This document shows positions 1 through 11,619 of a stretch of DNA of 64,000 nucleotides, piece after piece. This DNA is from Xiphophorus maculatus (taxonomy: Eukaryota; Chordata; Actinopteri; Cyprinodontiformes; Poeciliidae): contig NC_036457.1 of NCBI RefSeq assembly GCF_002775205.1, forward strand, positions 4,201,650 through 4,265,649, written 5' to 3'. The notes under the pieces are model-generated. The model ran no database searches. It was given only the letters and a program-made list of their open reading frames with translations, and was not told where the DNA came from. A program made the translations under genes and the position numbers. The first letter of the stretch is position 1; each line of letters begins with the position of its first letter.

Positions 1-1066
1 TGGACATGTAGATATCGGAGGTGACCCTGGATGAGTGGCGCGGGGCGATGTACCTCTTACCCGCACACCACAGGTCATGGAAGATCCTCATGAAGTGGTT
101 CCTGAAGTTCACTCCGATGAAGGCGTACAGCAGCGGGTTTAGGCAGCAGTGCAGGTAGGCGACCATCTGCAGCACAGACATCGCCATACGCAGTGAAGAC
201 TCAGCGTCACAATCACGATGTTCGAAATAACTGACGGTGTCATACAACAGGGCCAGGTTGTAAGGCAAGTGGCAGACGATGAAGACGAGCATCACCACCA
301 TCACCACTCGGATCGCTTTGTGTCGCTTGTAGTTTTTAGCTTTCTGCAGGGTGATGATGACTGAAGTGTAGCAGAAGATCATGATGAATAGCGGCAGGAA
401 GAAGCCAATGGCCAGTTGGGTGCTGGGAACAGCAACCTTCACTATGCTAGCAGTGTTAATGTCATCAAATTTCCACTCACAGACGTACTGTGGATCTGTT
501 GGCTCTTCCTGTTCGGTACTGTTGAACCAGGTAATCTCATTATGTGATGGTTCGTACCAATGGTAGAAATGGAAAGTGGGAACAGACACCAGTAAGGCAA
601 AGATCCAGATCAGGAAACAGACAATGTGGCTGCTTGACATCGAACGTAACCTGAAGCTCCGGCGAGCCTGGACGATGGCGATGTAGCGGTCGGTGCTGAC
701 GCAGGCTAACATTAGCATGCCGCTGTACAGGTTGACGCTGTAGGAACCACGCAGCAGCTTACAGGCAACCTGCCCCATCGGCCAAGAGTACAGCTCGTTG
801 TAGACGATGAAAGGTAGAGCCAGCACGAACAGCAGGTCAGCGATGGCCACATTGAGCAGGTAGACGTCAGTCATGGATTTGGTTCTCTTGTAGAGGGCAT
901 AGGTGAGGATGACCAGGCTGTTCCCCACCAAGCCCAGGATGCAGATGATGGAGTGAATGTAAGGACCAACCACAACGTTCAAACTGTTGCTGTCACTGAA
1001 AGAACACGGTCCATAACCAGAATGGTCGTAATAATAGTCGTCTGTGTAATTATCTGAGGAGTTCAT
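1..1066 (-). CDS. CCR6-like chemokine receptor, copy 1 (3' end off window)
   Basis: Seven-transmembrane chemokine receptor. The frame read from the ATG at 1064-1066 stays open for 355 codons and leaves the window at base 1, so roughly 20 C-terminal residues are missing. Visible landmarks are an acidic Tyr-rich N-terminus (possible sulfotyrosines), a DRYIAIVQA motif after TM3, CHLPYN in TM6 and NPLLYAF in TM7. The DRYIAIVQA motif, the RHKA(I/V)RV stretch before TM6 and the tail of the sister copies fit CCR6 best; CCR6 is known as the CCL20 receptor on lymphocytes, and function here is inferred. A TTTTATTACAG acceptor at 1076 places the start codon nine bases into the exon, so the coding region is a single exon behind a 5' UTR intron. 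Alternative: another CCR6/CCR7/CCR9-type receptor. Confidence 0.85.
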   Translation of the reverse strand, partial: MNSSDNYTDDYYYDHSGYGPCSFSDSNSLNVVVGPYIHSIICILGLVGNSLVILTYALYKRTKSMTDVYLLNVAIADLLFVLALPFIVYNELYSWPMGQVACKLLRGSYSVNLYSGMLMLACVSTDRYIAIVQARRSFRLRSMSSSHIVCFLIWIFALLVSVPTFHFYHWYEPSHNEITWFNSTEQEEPTDPQYVCEWKFDDINTASIVKVAVPSTQLAIGFFLPLFIMIFCYTSVIITLQKAKNYKRHKAIRVVMVVMLVFIVCHLPYNLALLYDTVSYFEHRDCDAESSLRMAMSVLQMVAYLHCCLNPLLYAFIGVNFRNHFMRIFHDLWCAGKRYIAPRHSSRVTSDIYMS

Positions 1067-2280
1067 CTTGTTTTGCTGTAATAAAAGCCAAAGAGAAAGT
1101 TAATTAAAATATGTTACAATTAAGGCATTTGTTACTTCAAGGCTGTAGTTCAGTAATTCTTTAGAATGCATCAATTTGTTTCTGTTTGTGTTTTAAGTGC
1201 CTTAAAGTGACATTTCTTATGACTTTAAGAATGTTTCACTGATTTCACCAAACAGGTTCTCAGTCCAGTTTTAGAAAACTTCAGGATGAAGGACGGATGT
1301 TTCCAACAGTTTGAACAAAAAGCTAAACAACATTCACTGACTGGCTGTTTCTCTGTCCGTATGTAGATGTGTTCATAATCATCTCTTCACACAACCTGCC
1401 TTTTCTCACAAGAGGAAGGAAAAACACAAACCATATTATATGCAAATAGTCACATGAATGTCAGAGGAAGTTAAAATGACCTTTAAATAAGTAAATATGT
1501 TTACTCAAAATCAAGTTTCCTTAGAAGGTCCATTCAGAGATTAGGAAAAACATTTTAACAGTAACAATTGGGTAATAAACTGATTACATATTCACTGCAA
1601 GATTTTTACAATTTATTACTTTGTTGTCTTTTAAATTTTTCTAAAATTCTCATTCTGAAGAAACAGTTTCCAATCAATCAAACTTTATCTGTAGATAAGT
1701 TTCAATAGAAATGGCTTAAGTGCACTGTCCTGGTTAAAACAGGCAGACAGGAAAAAAAACACAAAGCAGGAGTTAACTTTTTACATCAACTGTACAAAGG
1801 GAAAAGACAAATGCTTCCTTACATTCCCTCTTGTTCTTTTCCTGAACTGATTGGTCATTTTATTGTTTTCACAATAAACGTATATTAAATATGGCGTAGA
1901 ATATAAAGTTAAATTATTTCATTCCCATGTGTTATTTCCTGGAGTGACACATCACCACATACTGGGTGAATAAAACATTTTGGCAAAATCTGAGATTCTA
2001 CTTTGTGACCATAATATGTATTGGTCTTAAATACATTCTACAATATAATCACTGAACCGTGAAACAATAAGATGAACCAAAGCTGCAGGATCAATAGAAG
2101 ATCTCTGCATTCATCCACAGTCATTCAAACCAAACATCTTTTCAGTTTCCATAAGAGTAATGGGAACAAAATCTTTAAAACAACTGAGATTTTACTCAAT
2201 CATCTAAACAATCCAGCTTCAAACTAAAAACTAATCTGCAGCGTTTCTCTCAGCAGTAGCTGTTCAATCTGGATTCTCAC

Positions 2281-2395
2281 CTTCTGAGGCTGATTGACAG
2301 ACAGTTTCCTCCTGGTTGTGGTGAATTAAAGCTCAGACTAAAAAAGCCGATCCTTTCCAAGTCAGAGCTGCTTTCTGTGCAAATGCCTTTTTGTT
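2281..2395 (-). other. Putative 5' noncoding exon 1 of CCR6-like copy 1
   Basis: On the minus strand this segment ends CCTCAGAAG followed by GTGAGAATCC, a strong splice donor at 2280. The same exon end and donor recur upstream of copy 2 (6951). Splicing to the acceptor at 1076 gives a 1.2-kb 5' UTR intron. The 5' boundary is a guess. Confidence 0.45.
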
Positions 2396-4264
2396 GCTTC
2401 GGTGTCTAAAAAACAAAATCACTCAGAGGAATATTAGGAACTATCTGACCTGTAACAACTGTTGTTCCACTTTAGCTTTTTAAAGGTCATTTTAAAGTTC
2501 CTCAGTACTTACTCTGAATTTCATTTTTATATTTATATCAATATTTGCATATATAATTGTCTGCGTTCCTCCTTCCTCATGCGAACTGGAAGAGAAGGTT
2601 ACAAAAACACAACAGAGTAACAGACAGAGGCTAGCTGGTCATCAGTGAAGGTTGGCTTCAAATCAGGAACTTATTTTGTTTAAATTCTTGTTCAGCATCT
2701 GTGAAAACATCAATCCATCATTGTAAAGTTTTCCAAACCATAACTGGTTCCAGTCCTAAAATGGTGCTTGTACTGGGCCAGTTCTAAGGACCCATTTGGA
2801 CTTCAAGTTAAAACAGTGAAAAGTTTTAAAGAGGCAGCAATATGCATTTTCCAGGCACATGATGTTAATTCCTAGCACTATCACGTAACTGTTTCCTTCA
2901 GTTGTGATAAAATTTCTCCATACACAAAAAGTAATTTATAAAATTGACCTGTAAATGGTTGCCATGGGAGATTAAATGATTTCTCAAACACGCATGAAAG
3001 AATTAAAACAACACTCCAGGTATGTTTTTAATGAGATAATAACATCATAATGTGATGCAAAACTCCAGGAAGTCAAAGGTAAAATGATTAATGTTTTATT
3101 TGTTTAATATTTCTGCTTCTATTCTGCTGCATTTTGTCCTCATTACTCATCTTCAGCTGTGCTTTATTGCTAAGTGAAGGTCCAACTTCTTCAGAACAAC
3201 TTAAAGGGAATGAACTCAATCTCACCCCCCAGTGGACAACTGCGGAACTACATGCACAAACATAATGGCAAACGGAAAGTGACAGGAAACAGAACGTACA
3301 GCTTCCTCTTTCAAAGCAAATCATGAACACATAACACAAAAAGGTTAGTATGAGAACATTATCCAACATATTCAAATCAACTGATTAGAAATAATTAGGG
3401 TTTAATGATACATATATCTCAGTTTAATTAACCAAACAATAAGAATTGATTCCACAATATAAAAATTACATCTATGAAAGAAAAGGAAAAAGATTTGTAC
3501 CTCACATTTTATCAACAAAGCAATTCAAAGTGTTTCACATGAAAAACTAAAATAAAAATAAAAAACAGACAATTAACTTTACACTGCAGTGACAAACCCA
3601 ATGCTTAAAAAGAAACAACAATCTAGACAAATTGCTTTAAAGTAAACCTACCAACCTTCCAATCATCAACAAAATCATTTAAAAAGCTGCTTCAACAGTT
3701 AAACAGGTTTAGTGACCTGAACCTGTAGAGACACATAAAGACAATTACAAAACCAGCCTTCTATGGCCTGCAGAACATTTCCAGGGAGGATTTTCTGGGT
3801 GTTTCCTTATTAATTTACTGGTTGTTCATCAGTATTGATTTTATCTCCTCATAGTTATTTATCGCTTTGTGGCAACATGCTTTAAAAATAAAATTAATAA
3901 CATTTAAGAACTAATGAACACAAAAAGATCTTGAGAAGTTTATTCATCCATTTATCTTTAGTTAAATTGATTGCTGCAACATGGTTCAAGTGTTTACACC
4001 ATAAAAACATAATGCAAAAACCAATTATAAAACAGCAATTAACATGATTTTTTGTCAAATGCCATCATCAAAATCATCAAGAAAATAGATTAGAAGATTT
4101 GGAGAACTTTGAAAGGTTAAGATACAGATAGACTCCTACCTGAAAAGTGAAATTTAATTGAAAGTGCTTGAACAAATTCTTAGTTTAAGGGTGTGAATCT
4201 GACTACAGAGGATCATGACGTATTTATTGGGTTTCCAGGTAAAAACTGCAGGATTTATGTCACA

Positions 4265-4425
4265 AATTTTGTTAAATTGCCTCAGGGCAGTTCAGGCTAC
4301 AATGTAGTAGCTCAGCACCATCAGCGTGTGAATGTGTGTGTGAACGGGTGAATGGGTGAATGCAGTGTGAAGCGCTTTGGAGTCATCTAGATAAAGTATT
4401 ATACAAAAACAGGCCATGTACATAA
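4265..4425. repeat. Interspersed fish repeat fragment
   Basis: Contains the GTGTGAATGTGTGTG / GGGTGAATG / GCGCTTTGGAGTCATCTAGA arrangement that I recognise as a common fish interspersed repeat tail. The family name cannot be assigned without a repeat library. Confidence 0.45.
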
Positions 4426-4789
4426 ACAGTCTAATGTTTCCTTTTCAGAGGGTGGTGGACACTTCCTCTAAAAACTCTGAACTATCAGAAACATCTTCCG
4501 GTATTTTTGGATCAGTCCAGAAAAATATGATGACATTTTGATGTCTTGTGTAAATGTATTCAAAACAGAGATGTTTATTCCTTTACACATTGCTATGCCT
4601 CAAGCAGAAACCATTTTCATCAGCAGCCAAGATTCTTATGGAAATTAAGCAACAATAAACACAATGAGACCTCAAGAGTTTGTAATGTTTTGATTTTTCT
4701 TTTGAATAATTTCTAACATCTTCCATTTGTGGTCAGATTTTGCTTTGGAGATCTGCAGATCTCAATCAGAGCTCCTGAGACAATTAGCT

Positions 4790-5887
4790 TCACATGCTAA
4801 AAGACGTACTGTCTTCATTGGTCCCGTCAATGGAGAGGCGGCGCGGGTCGATGTACCTCTGACCCAAACAGCACAGGTTCTGGATGATCCTCCTGAAGTG
4901 GTTCCTGAACTTCACTCCGATGCAGGCGTACAGCAGCGGGTTCAGGCAGCAGTGCAGGTAGGCAACGGTCTGCAGCACAGACATCACCGTGTGCAGTGAG
5001 TCCTCCTCGTCACAATCGCTGTGTTTGAACAAATTGACTGTCTTATACAACAAGGCCAGGTTGTAAGGCAGGTGACAGACAATGAACACCAACGCCACCA
5101 CCATCACCACTCGGACCGCTTTGTGTCGCTGGAAGGTTTTAGCTTTCTGCAGGGTGATGATGACTGAAGTGTAGCAGAATATCATGATGAATAGCGGCAG
5201 GAAGAAGCCAATGGCCAGTTGGGTCCTGGGAACAACAACCTTCACTATGCTAGCAGTGTTGCTGTCATCAAATTGCCACTCACAGACGTACTGTGGATCT
5301 GTTGTCTCTTCCTGTTCGTTGCTGTTGAGCCAGGTGATTTTATTATGTGATGGTTCGTACCAATTGTAGAAATGGAAAGTGGGAACAGACACCAGTAAGG
5401 CAAAGATCCAGATCAGGAAACAGATAATGCGACTGTTTGACACCGAACATAACCCGAAGCTTCGGCGAGCCTGGACAATGGCGATGTAGCGGTCGGTGCT
5501 GATGCAGGCTAACATTAGCATGCCGCTGTACAGGTTGACGCTGTAGGAACCACGCAGCAGCTTACAGGCCACCTGCCCCATCGGCCAAGAGTACAGCTCG
5601 TTGTAGACGATGAAAGGCAGAGCCAGCACGAACAGCAGGTCAGCGATGGCCACATTGAGCAGGTAGACGTCAGTCATGGATTTGGTTCTCTTGTAGAGGG
5701 CATAGGTGAGGATGACCAGGCTGTTCCCCACCAAGCCCAGGATGCAGATGATGGAGCGAATGTAAGGACCAACCACAACGTTCAAACTGTTGTTGTCACT
5801 GAAAGAACACGGTTCATAACCAGAATGGTCGTAATAATTGTCATAATATTCATAGGGTGGAGCAATGGAGTCATTGGAGATGTTCAT
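4790..5887 (-). CDS. CCR6-like chemokine receptor, copy 2
   Basis: Intact single-exon receptor of 365 residues. The open frame extends ten codons further upstream to 5917, but those codons cross the splice acceptor (TTTTATTACAG, intron base 5897), so the Met at 5885-5887 is preferred; it matches the start of copies 1 and 3. It has a Tyr-rich N-terminus, DRYIAIVQA, CHLPYN, an NPLLYAC version of the NPxxY region, and a tail ending TSFSM that resembles the CCR6 C-terminus. From TM1 to TM3 it is almost identical to copies 1 and 3, while the C-terminal tail is shorter and different from copy 3. The product should be a plasma-membrane G-protein-coupled chemokine receptor; ligand inferred only from the family. 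Confidence 0.92.
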   Translation of the reverse strand: MNISNDSIAPPYEYYDNYYDHSGYEPCSFSDNNSLNVVVGPYIRSIICILGLVGNSLVILTYALYKRTKSMTDVYLLNVAIADLLFVLALPFIVYNELYSWPMGQVACKLLRGSYSVNLYSGMLMLACISTDRYIAIVQARRSFGLCSVSNSRIICFLIWIFALLVSVPTFHFYNWYEPSHNKITWLNSNEQEETTDPQYVCEWQFDDSNTASIVKVVVPRTQLAIGFFLPLFIMIFCYTSVIITLQKAKTFQRHKAVRVVMVVALVFIVCHLPYNLALLYKTVNLFKHSDCDEEDSLHTVMSVLQTVAYLHCCLNPLLYACIGVKFRNHFRRIIQNLCCLGQRYIDPRRLSIDGTNEDSTSFSM

Positions 5888-6950
5888 CTTGTTTTGCTGT
5901 AATAAAAGCCAAGACAATATTTATCAAAATATGTCAAAATGACAAAAGAAAGAAAACGATTTTAAACAAAAATGCTTTAATGGTCATAAAGAACCAGCAG
6001 GTGGCGATAATGTTGACATTAAGACAAGTTGAAATATTGAGAAGGAAAACATTCAAAGCACGTGAGGCTTTCCTTTCTTTTTAATTCTACTTAGTTGTAC
6101 AACTAATATGTAGAATTGGTGATTAATTTTTGCAGTTCAGAAAATAAGATTTATTAATGAACATTATACAAAATACATTGGTATTAACATTGTAATAGAG
6201 GAATATTTTGAATAAAACTTTTAATATAAAGTTTTCCAACAAGTCTGAATTTTCTACATTGAAAATAAAACATATAAAAGCTGGAGCTGCCAGAGGGAGG
6301 AGGTATAATAAATAGCTCTGACTCCACAGGGTTCAGTTTTGGAGTCAGTTCACTTGACTATATGTGTAAAGTGCAAACGTTCGAGTAAGGGATGGCGACG
6401 ACGCACAGGCATATTTATCATTCCTATTTGGTAAGAAACTGATAAACTCATTTTGGAGTGAACTATCAGTCAGTCAAACTTTATTTGCAGGTAACTTTTC
6501 GTACAAATGACAGAAACACATACGATACTATTGGTAAAAATCCTCAATTAAAACATGAAGCAGGAGTGTGTAAACATTTTAGATTAACTTTATTTCCAAA
6601 GAGAAATGCTTTTTTTCCTTTTCCTCTTCTTTGACTCAACTGATTTGAGCTTCATTTTACTTATTTCTCACGTCTAACCATGAATATTAAGTCAAATTAT
6701 TTCATTTCCTTGTATTATTTCCTGGAGTGATAGAGCACCATGACTGGGTGAGAATATAATTAAACAATAAGCAACAATAACATGAAACAAAGCTGCTAAT
6801 CTAGCAGAAGAGCTCTACATTCCTCCACAGTCATTCTAACAAAAAATCTTTTCACTCTCATTTCACAATTTAAAATAATTAAGATTTCATAAAATCATAT
6901 AAACAGTTAAATATTTCTGTTATCAGTCTTTGTTAAATCAGGATTCTCAC

Positions 6951-7050
6951 CTTCTGAAGCTGATTTACAGACAGTTTCCTCCTTCCTGTATTGAATAAAA
7001 GCTCAGGCAGAAAGCCGATGGTTTCAAAGTCAGAGTTACTTTCTGTGTCA
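6951..7050 (-). other. Putative 5' noncoding exon 1 of CCR6-like copy 2
   Basis: The minus strand reads CTTCAGAAG then GTGAGAATCC, the same donor context as the putative exon of copy 1, with further upstream similarity (GGAGGAAACTGTCTGT, ATCGGCTTT). Joined to the acceptor at 5897 it implies a 1.05-kb 5' UTR intron. The 5' end is not defined. Confidence 0.45.
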
Positions 7051-7154
7051 AAATGATTCGACTGCTGCTAAATATTCCTGTTGCTTCAGCAATTAATTAA
7101 ACACAAACCCTCAGAGGGACTTGAGGAACTGAGCAAAAACTCTCCAGTCGTTCT

Positions 7155-7225
7155 GCTTTAGTGAATCAACTTTATTTCTACAGCACATTTCAAAACCACA
7201 ATGAAAGCCAAATTCCTTTACACTA
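7155..7225. repeat. Possible fish repeat tail (TTTATTTCTACAGCACATTTCA type)
   Basis: Resembles the widespread fish motif 'ctttatttatacagcacctttca ... caaagtgctttaca'. Similar scraps occur near 3510, 1680 and 6480. Weak evidence, family unknown. Confidence 0.3.
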
Positions 7226-8579
7226 AAAGAGAAATATGTAAGAAACATAAAACCTATAAAATGTACACAAACAATTTCTATGTTCCCCTCTGACACACTG
7301 AGTTTTATTTTTACATTCATGTAACTATTTGCATATTTTATGGTCTATATTCCAAACAGTTCACTAAATCTGTATCTTTGTCTTGTTAGAAACAGTTTTT
7401 ACCTCTGAGGTTTTCTGAGTGTCTGTTTTTTGTCAAATGTGATTTTAAAAAATGTCCATACCTCACCTGAACACTAGAGGGCTCCTCACTGCACCGTCTC
7501 TACACAAAACATTTGCACTCATTTCTGAAGAAAGATAAGTGTTCAAATAATGGTGTATGCTGGGGTTTTTTTTCCTGCATAATGTGCATTGTATGTTTTG
7601 CAGCTTTAAGTAAACATAAGTTTAAGGAGAACTGGGAACACCAACCTCCATCTGAAACTGGATTTTGGACTTCCTCTCAGAGACCACAGGTTGTGACGGG
7701 AAGAAGATTTCTGCTGAGCTCACAGGCAGCACAGGGCTGTAGCCTCAGTCTTAAACTCTTCACATCATACACACAAAACTGTACTTTTACACAAGGAAAC
7801 AATATTTTCATTAAGTACAATGACGATATGACTATACTTAGCCGCATTAAAGGAAAAGTCATCAGTCCATCAGAGGGAAATCCAGAGACAGACAGGATAA
7901 ACCACCATGTACACGCACGCCCACACCCACCCTCACACACACACATGCAAAATCAGGTTTATGTGTATTAAACAGACTTTTTTTTTTTGCATTTTTGGGG
8001 TTAATGGACCAATAGAAACCTTTCTACGTTTTTAGATTTTTGTCAAAATTAGCAGGACACCTCTTCTGTCCTGTTAATTCAAAATGTCCTTCTAGTGTTG
8101 TGTGTATTCTGACAAAATGTCCTGCTAAATCACATGTACCAACGCACACACACCCACACACACACATGCACACCCCCACAACCCATACACTCAGGTAGCT
8201 GGAACATAAACTCCACGCAGAAAAATTCCAGCCTGGGATTCAAATCAGGATCTTCTTACTGCAACGTAACAATCTTTTCAACTGGGCATCAGAAATATCT
8301 TACGGTTATTTTAGTCAGCCCAGAAAAACATCTTTCAAATAAAACATCTTATTTCTTCATATCCTGTCCAAATGTATCCATAACAGAGACGTTGTAAGTC
8401 AGGTTGGTTTTTCCATCTGATCAACTGAATGTAAACATTTACAGAGTCGTCTGTCTGGAAATCTATTTTTCTTTCCCCTTAACAACTTCTCAACTCTTTT
8501 AGACAAAAAACATTTTTTTCAGCTGGTTTTCAGTAAAATTTTAAGTACTGGTACCTAGAGTCATAATTATGCCTATAGG

Positions 8580-8671
8580 TGATGGTCTGCAGCACAGACA
8601 TCGCCATGTGCAGAGAGTCCTCCTCGTCACAATCGATGTGTTTGAACAAATGGACCGTCTTATACAATCAT
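8580..8671 (-). pseudogene. Relic fragment of a CCR6-like receptor (TM6-TM7 segment)
   Basis: About 90 bases closely match the coding stretch at 9423-9515 of copy 3 (blocks such as CTGCAGCACAGACATCGCC, GAGTCCTCCTCGTCACAATC and GTTTGAACAAAT). It covers the extracellular loop 3 / TM7 entry region only. Nothing receptor-like flanks it, so it is a broken remnant in the 3' flank of copy 3, left by an unequal duplication or deletion. Confidence 0.75.
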
Positions 8672-8836
8672 ACAATACACAGTACTGTATTGTCAACAGT
8701 AGCCAGTATTCTTATGGAGAATGAGCAACAATCAGCTCAACATAACAAAACTTATGGATATTGTCATGTTTTTTTTTCTTTCGAAATCATCATGCTGGTG
8801 GTAAAAGTCCAGTTTGAATATTAAAATGTCATGAAG

Positions 8837-9175
8837 TGGTGGATGAGGTGGTGAGGCAGACTCAGCAGACCCAGGTACAATGAATGAAGATGATTTAATG
8901 GTGAAAACAACTCGAAAAACAGTCCGAAGCACAATCCAAATTGAGTCCAAACAGCCAGGCAACTGGAGAACCGAATGGACACAGTGCGGACAGCTCACAC
9001 ATACGACAAGGACCCGACAGAGAAGCAAAGACACTGGTGACATTAAATACACAGGAGGAAATCAGGGAACGAGACACACCTGGGAACAATCAAGGGGAAG
9101 ACAGGACAACACGGAGACTCAGAAGACAAAGAAACTCAAAATAAACAGAAAAACAGAGATCACAACATTAAAAAC
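8837..9175. repeat. Probable transposable-element insertion in the copy 3 3' flank
   Basis: This block interrupts sequence that is otherwise alignable between the 3' flanks of copies 2 and 3 (the flank resumes at 9180 with TGTCTCAATCAGATCTTCTG). Its content (GAACGAGACACACCTGGGAA, GACAACACGGAGACTC) resembles a known type of fish interspersed repeat. No ends or target duplication could be fixed. Confidence 0.4.
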
Positions 9176-9212
9176 CTGAATGTCTCAATCAGATCTTCTG
9201 AGATCAACATCT

Positions 9213-10340
9213 TCACATGATTAAAGATGAACAGTTTTCAGCAGAACCATCCACTGAATGGTGAACTGTGGACATGCAGATATCTGAGGTGATCCGGCGA
9301 GGGGCGATGTACCTCTGACCCAAACAGCACAAGTTCTGGAAGATCCTCCTGAAGTGGTTCCTGAAGTTCACTCCGATGAAGGCGTACAGCAGCGGGTTCA
9401 GACAGCAGTGCAGGTAGGCGACCATCTGCAGCACAGACATCGCCGTACGCAGCGAGTCCTCCTCGTCACAATCGCTGTGTTTGAACAAATTGACTGTCTT
9501 ATACAACAAGGCCAGGTTGTAAGGCAAGTGGCAGACGATGAAGACCAACGCCACCACCATCACCACTCGGACCGCTTTGTGTCGCTTGTAGTTTTTAGCT
9601 TTCTGCAATGTGATGATGACTGAAGTGTAGCAGAAGATCATGATGAGCAGCGGCAGGAAGAAGCCAATGGCCAGTTGCGTGCTGGGAACAGTAACCTTCA
9701 CTTTGCTAGCAGTGTTGCTGTCATCAAATTTCCACTCACAGACGTACTGTGGATCTGTTGTCTCTTCCTGTTCATTGCTGTTGAGCCAGGTGATCTTATT
9801 ATGTGATGGTTCGTACCAATGGTGGAAATGGAAAGTGGGAACAGACACCAGTAAGGCAAAGATCCAGATCAGGAAACAGACAATGTGGCTTCTTGACATC
9901 GAGCGTAACCCGAAGCTCCGGCGAGCCTGGACGATGGCGATGTAGCGGTCGGTGCTGACGCAGGCTAACATTAGCATGCCGCTGTACAGGTTGACGCTGT
10001 AGGAACCACGCAGCAGCTTACAGGCCACCTGCCCCATCGGCCAAGAGTACAGCTCGTTGTAGACGATGAAAGGTAGAGCCAGCACGAACAGCAGGTCAGC
10101 GATGGCCACATTGAGCAGGTAGACGTCAGTCATGGATTTGGTTCTCTTGTAGAGGGCATAGGTGAGGATGACCAGGCTGTTCCCCACCAAGCCCAGGATG
10201 CAGATGATGGAGTGAATGTAAGGACCAACCACAACGTTCAAACTTTTGTTGTTACTGAAAGAACACGGTTCATAACCAGAATGGTCGTAATAATAGTCAT
10301 ATTCATAGGGAGGAGTAGTGGAGTCATTGGAGATGTTCAT
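9213..10340 (-). CDS. CCR6-like chemokine receptor, copy 3
   Basis: Intact single-exon receptor, 375 residues, starting MNISNDS, with the acceptor TTTTATTACAG immediately upstream (intron base 10350) as in copies 1 and 2. It shows two N-terminal Asn-x-Ser/Thr-like sites, Tyr-rich N-terminus, DRYIAIVQA after TM3, Cys residues expected for the extracellular disulphides, CHLPYN in TM6 and NPLLYAF in TM7, then a tail about ten residues longer than that of copy 2. Length is normal for chemokine receptors. CCR6-like is the best family call; in the family the ligand is CCL20. A homologous 5' exon was not found upstream, so its transcription start may differ or have diverged. Confidence 0.92.
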   Translation of the reverse strand: MNISNDSTTPPYEYDYYYDHSGYEPCSFSNNKSLNVVVGPYIHSIICILGLVGNSLVILTYALYKRTKSMTDVYLLNVAIADLLFVLALPFIVYNELYSWPMGQVACKLLRGSYSVNLYSGMLMLACVSTDRYIAIVQARRSFGLRSMSRSHIVCFLIWIFALLVSVPTFHFHHWYEPSHNKITWLNSNEQEETTDPQYVCEWKFDDSNTASKVKVTVPSTQLAIGFFLPLLIMIFCYTSVIITLQKAKNYKRHKAVRVVMVVALVFIVCHLPYNLALLYKTVNLFKHSDCDEEDSLRTAMSVLQMVAYLHCCLNPLLYAFIGVNFRNHFRRIFQNLCCLGQRYIAPRRITSDICMSTVHHSVDGSAENCSSLIM

Positions 10341-11147
10341 CTTGTTTTGCTGTAATAAAAGTTAAAGAGAAACTTTATTAAAATATGTGACAAAAGCAGC
10401 GATTCATAAAAAATGTTTCATTGCTCATGAAAATCCAGCAGGGGGCGTTAATGTTGACATTAAAGACAAGTTGAAATATTGTGGATGAAAAACATTGAGT
10501 GACAAATTTGTTTTTCGTTGTTTTAATTTTTTATATCAGTTAATCTATATGTATGTTTCACTTACTGATAAAGTTGATGAAATAAATGTGATTTCCAATA
10601 ACATTATTATTGATTAGATGGTTCATATGGTTTTCGTTTAAAAAAGTCTCTTAAAGGTTTAGTTTAATGAGGAAGGAGGAACACAAAAATGAAACTAAAG
10701 AAAAGTTAGTTAATTAAAAAGATTTTTAAATAAATACACTTCTTTATAAAACATTTTACGTAGTTTAAAAACTGATAAAAGTACTTATTGCAATATTTTT
10801 ATACCTTCTATCTTCAACGTCCTAAACTGGAAATTCAGATTATTTTTCACAAGAAATTCTGGAGTAACAAACCAATGACAGTAACAGATACTGTGGAGGT
10901 TTATGCAAGTTAGCAACAGATAGCAGGTAAAACAGCGAACAAAAGCATTAAACAGGAGAGTGTAAAGTTTGTAGTATTTCCTCTTTTCCTAGAAATAAAT
11001 ATACTAGTTGATGTCATGAAGAAAATGAATAGCAGCTTCTAATGTCTTAAAATGATCAACTTTGTTTGAATTCAGCATGTTTACAAAGTAAACCTGAGCA
11101 ACAAGCTGCATGTTTGATGGGAACACAGGGCTGCTTATCACTACCAT

Positions 11148-11174
11148 TGATTGATTGATTGATTGATTGATTAT
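11148..11174. repeat. (GATT)n microsatellite
   Basis: Six or so uninterrupted TGAT units. Confidence 0.9.
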
Positions 11175-11619
11175 CACAACATAATTATCTGTTTTAAAGC
11201 CAACATTCACTGATGGCATAGAAGTTGTCTTTTCATAACCATTTCTCACAGACAGCCTGCCTTCTTCACATCAGGAAGGAGGACTGCAGATTATAATAAA
11301 TGCAAATATCAAACATTTATCTGCAGAGAACTTTTCATGCAATGACAGAAACACATACTCTAGTTCTTTACAGAGGTTATAAAAACCCAGGGGACACCTG
11401 AAGGAGCATTGTGTAAACATGTTAGATTGTCTGATTGCAGATGAATCCAGTTTACAGAAACTTTCTGAACCATCAGACACATGAAGATCATCTGTAAAAT
11501 CATCTTCTGCCTCCTTACGTCTCTGTTCCCTCAGCAGAACTTTACTTATTTACCAGAACTAAACATGTGTTGAATAGAAAGTTACTAAGTTATTTTCTGT
11601 CCTGGATTTGTCATGATGG

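Noticed and set aside
381-566. Plus-strand frames antisense to the receptors (also 5184-5369, 9640-9945)
   Set aside because: Shadows of the conserved receptor coding sequence on the other strand; they recur only because the genes are duplicated.
7513-7971. 152-codon plus frame
   Set aside because: No domain, includes CA-repeat sequence, no splice or conservation support.
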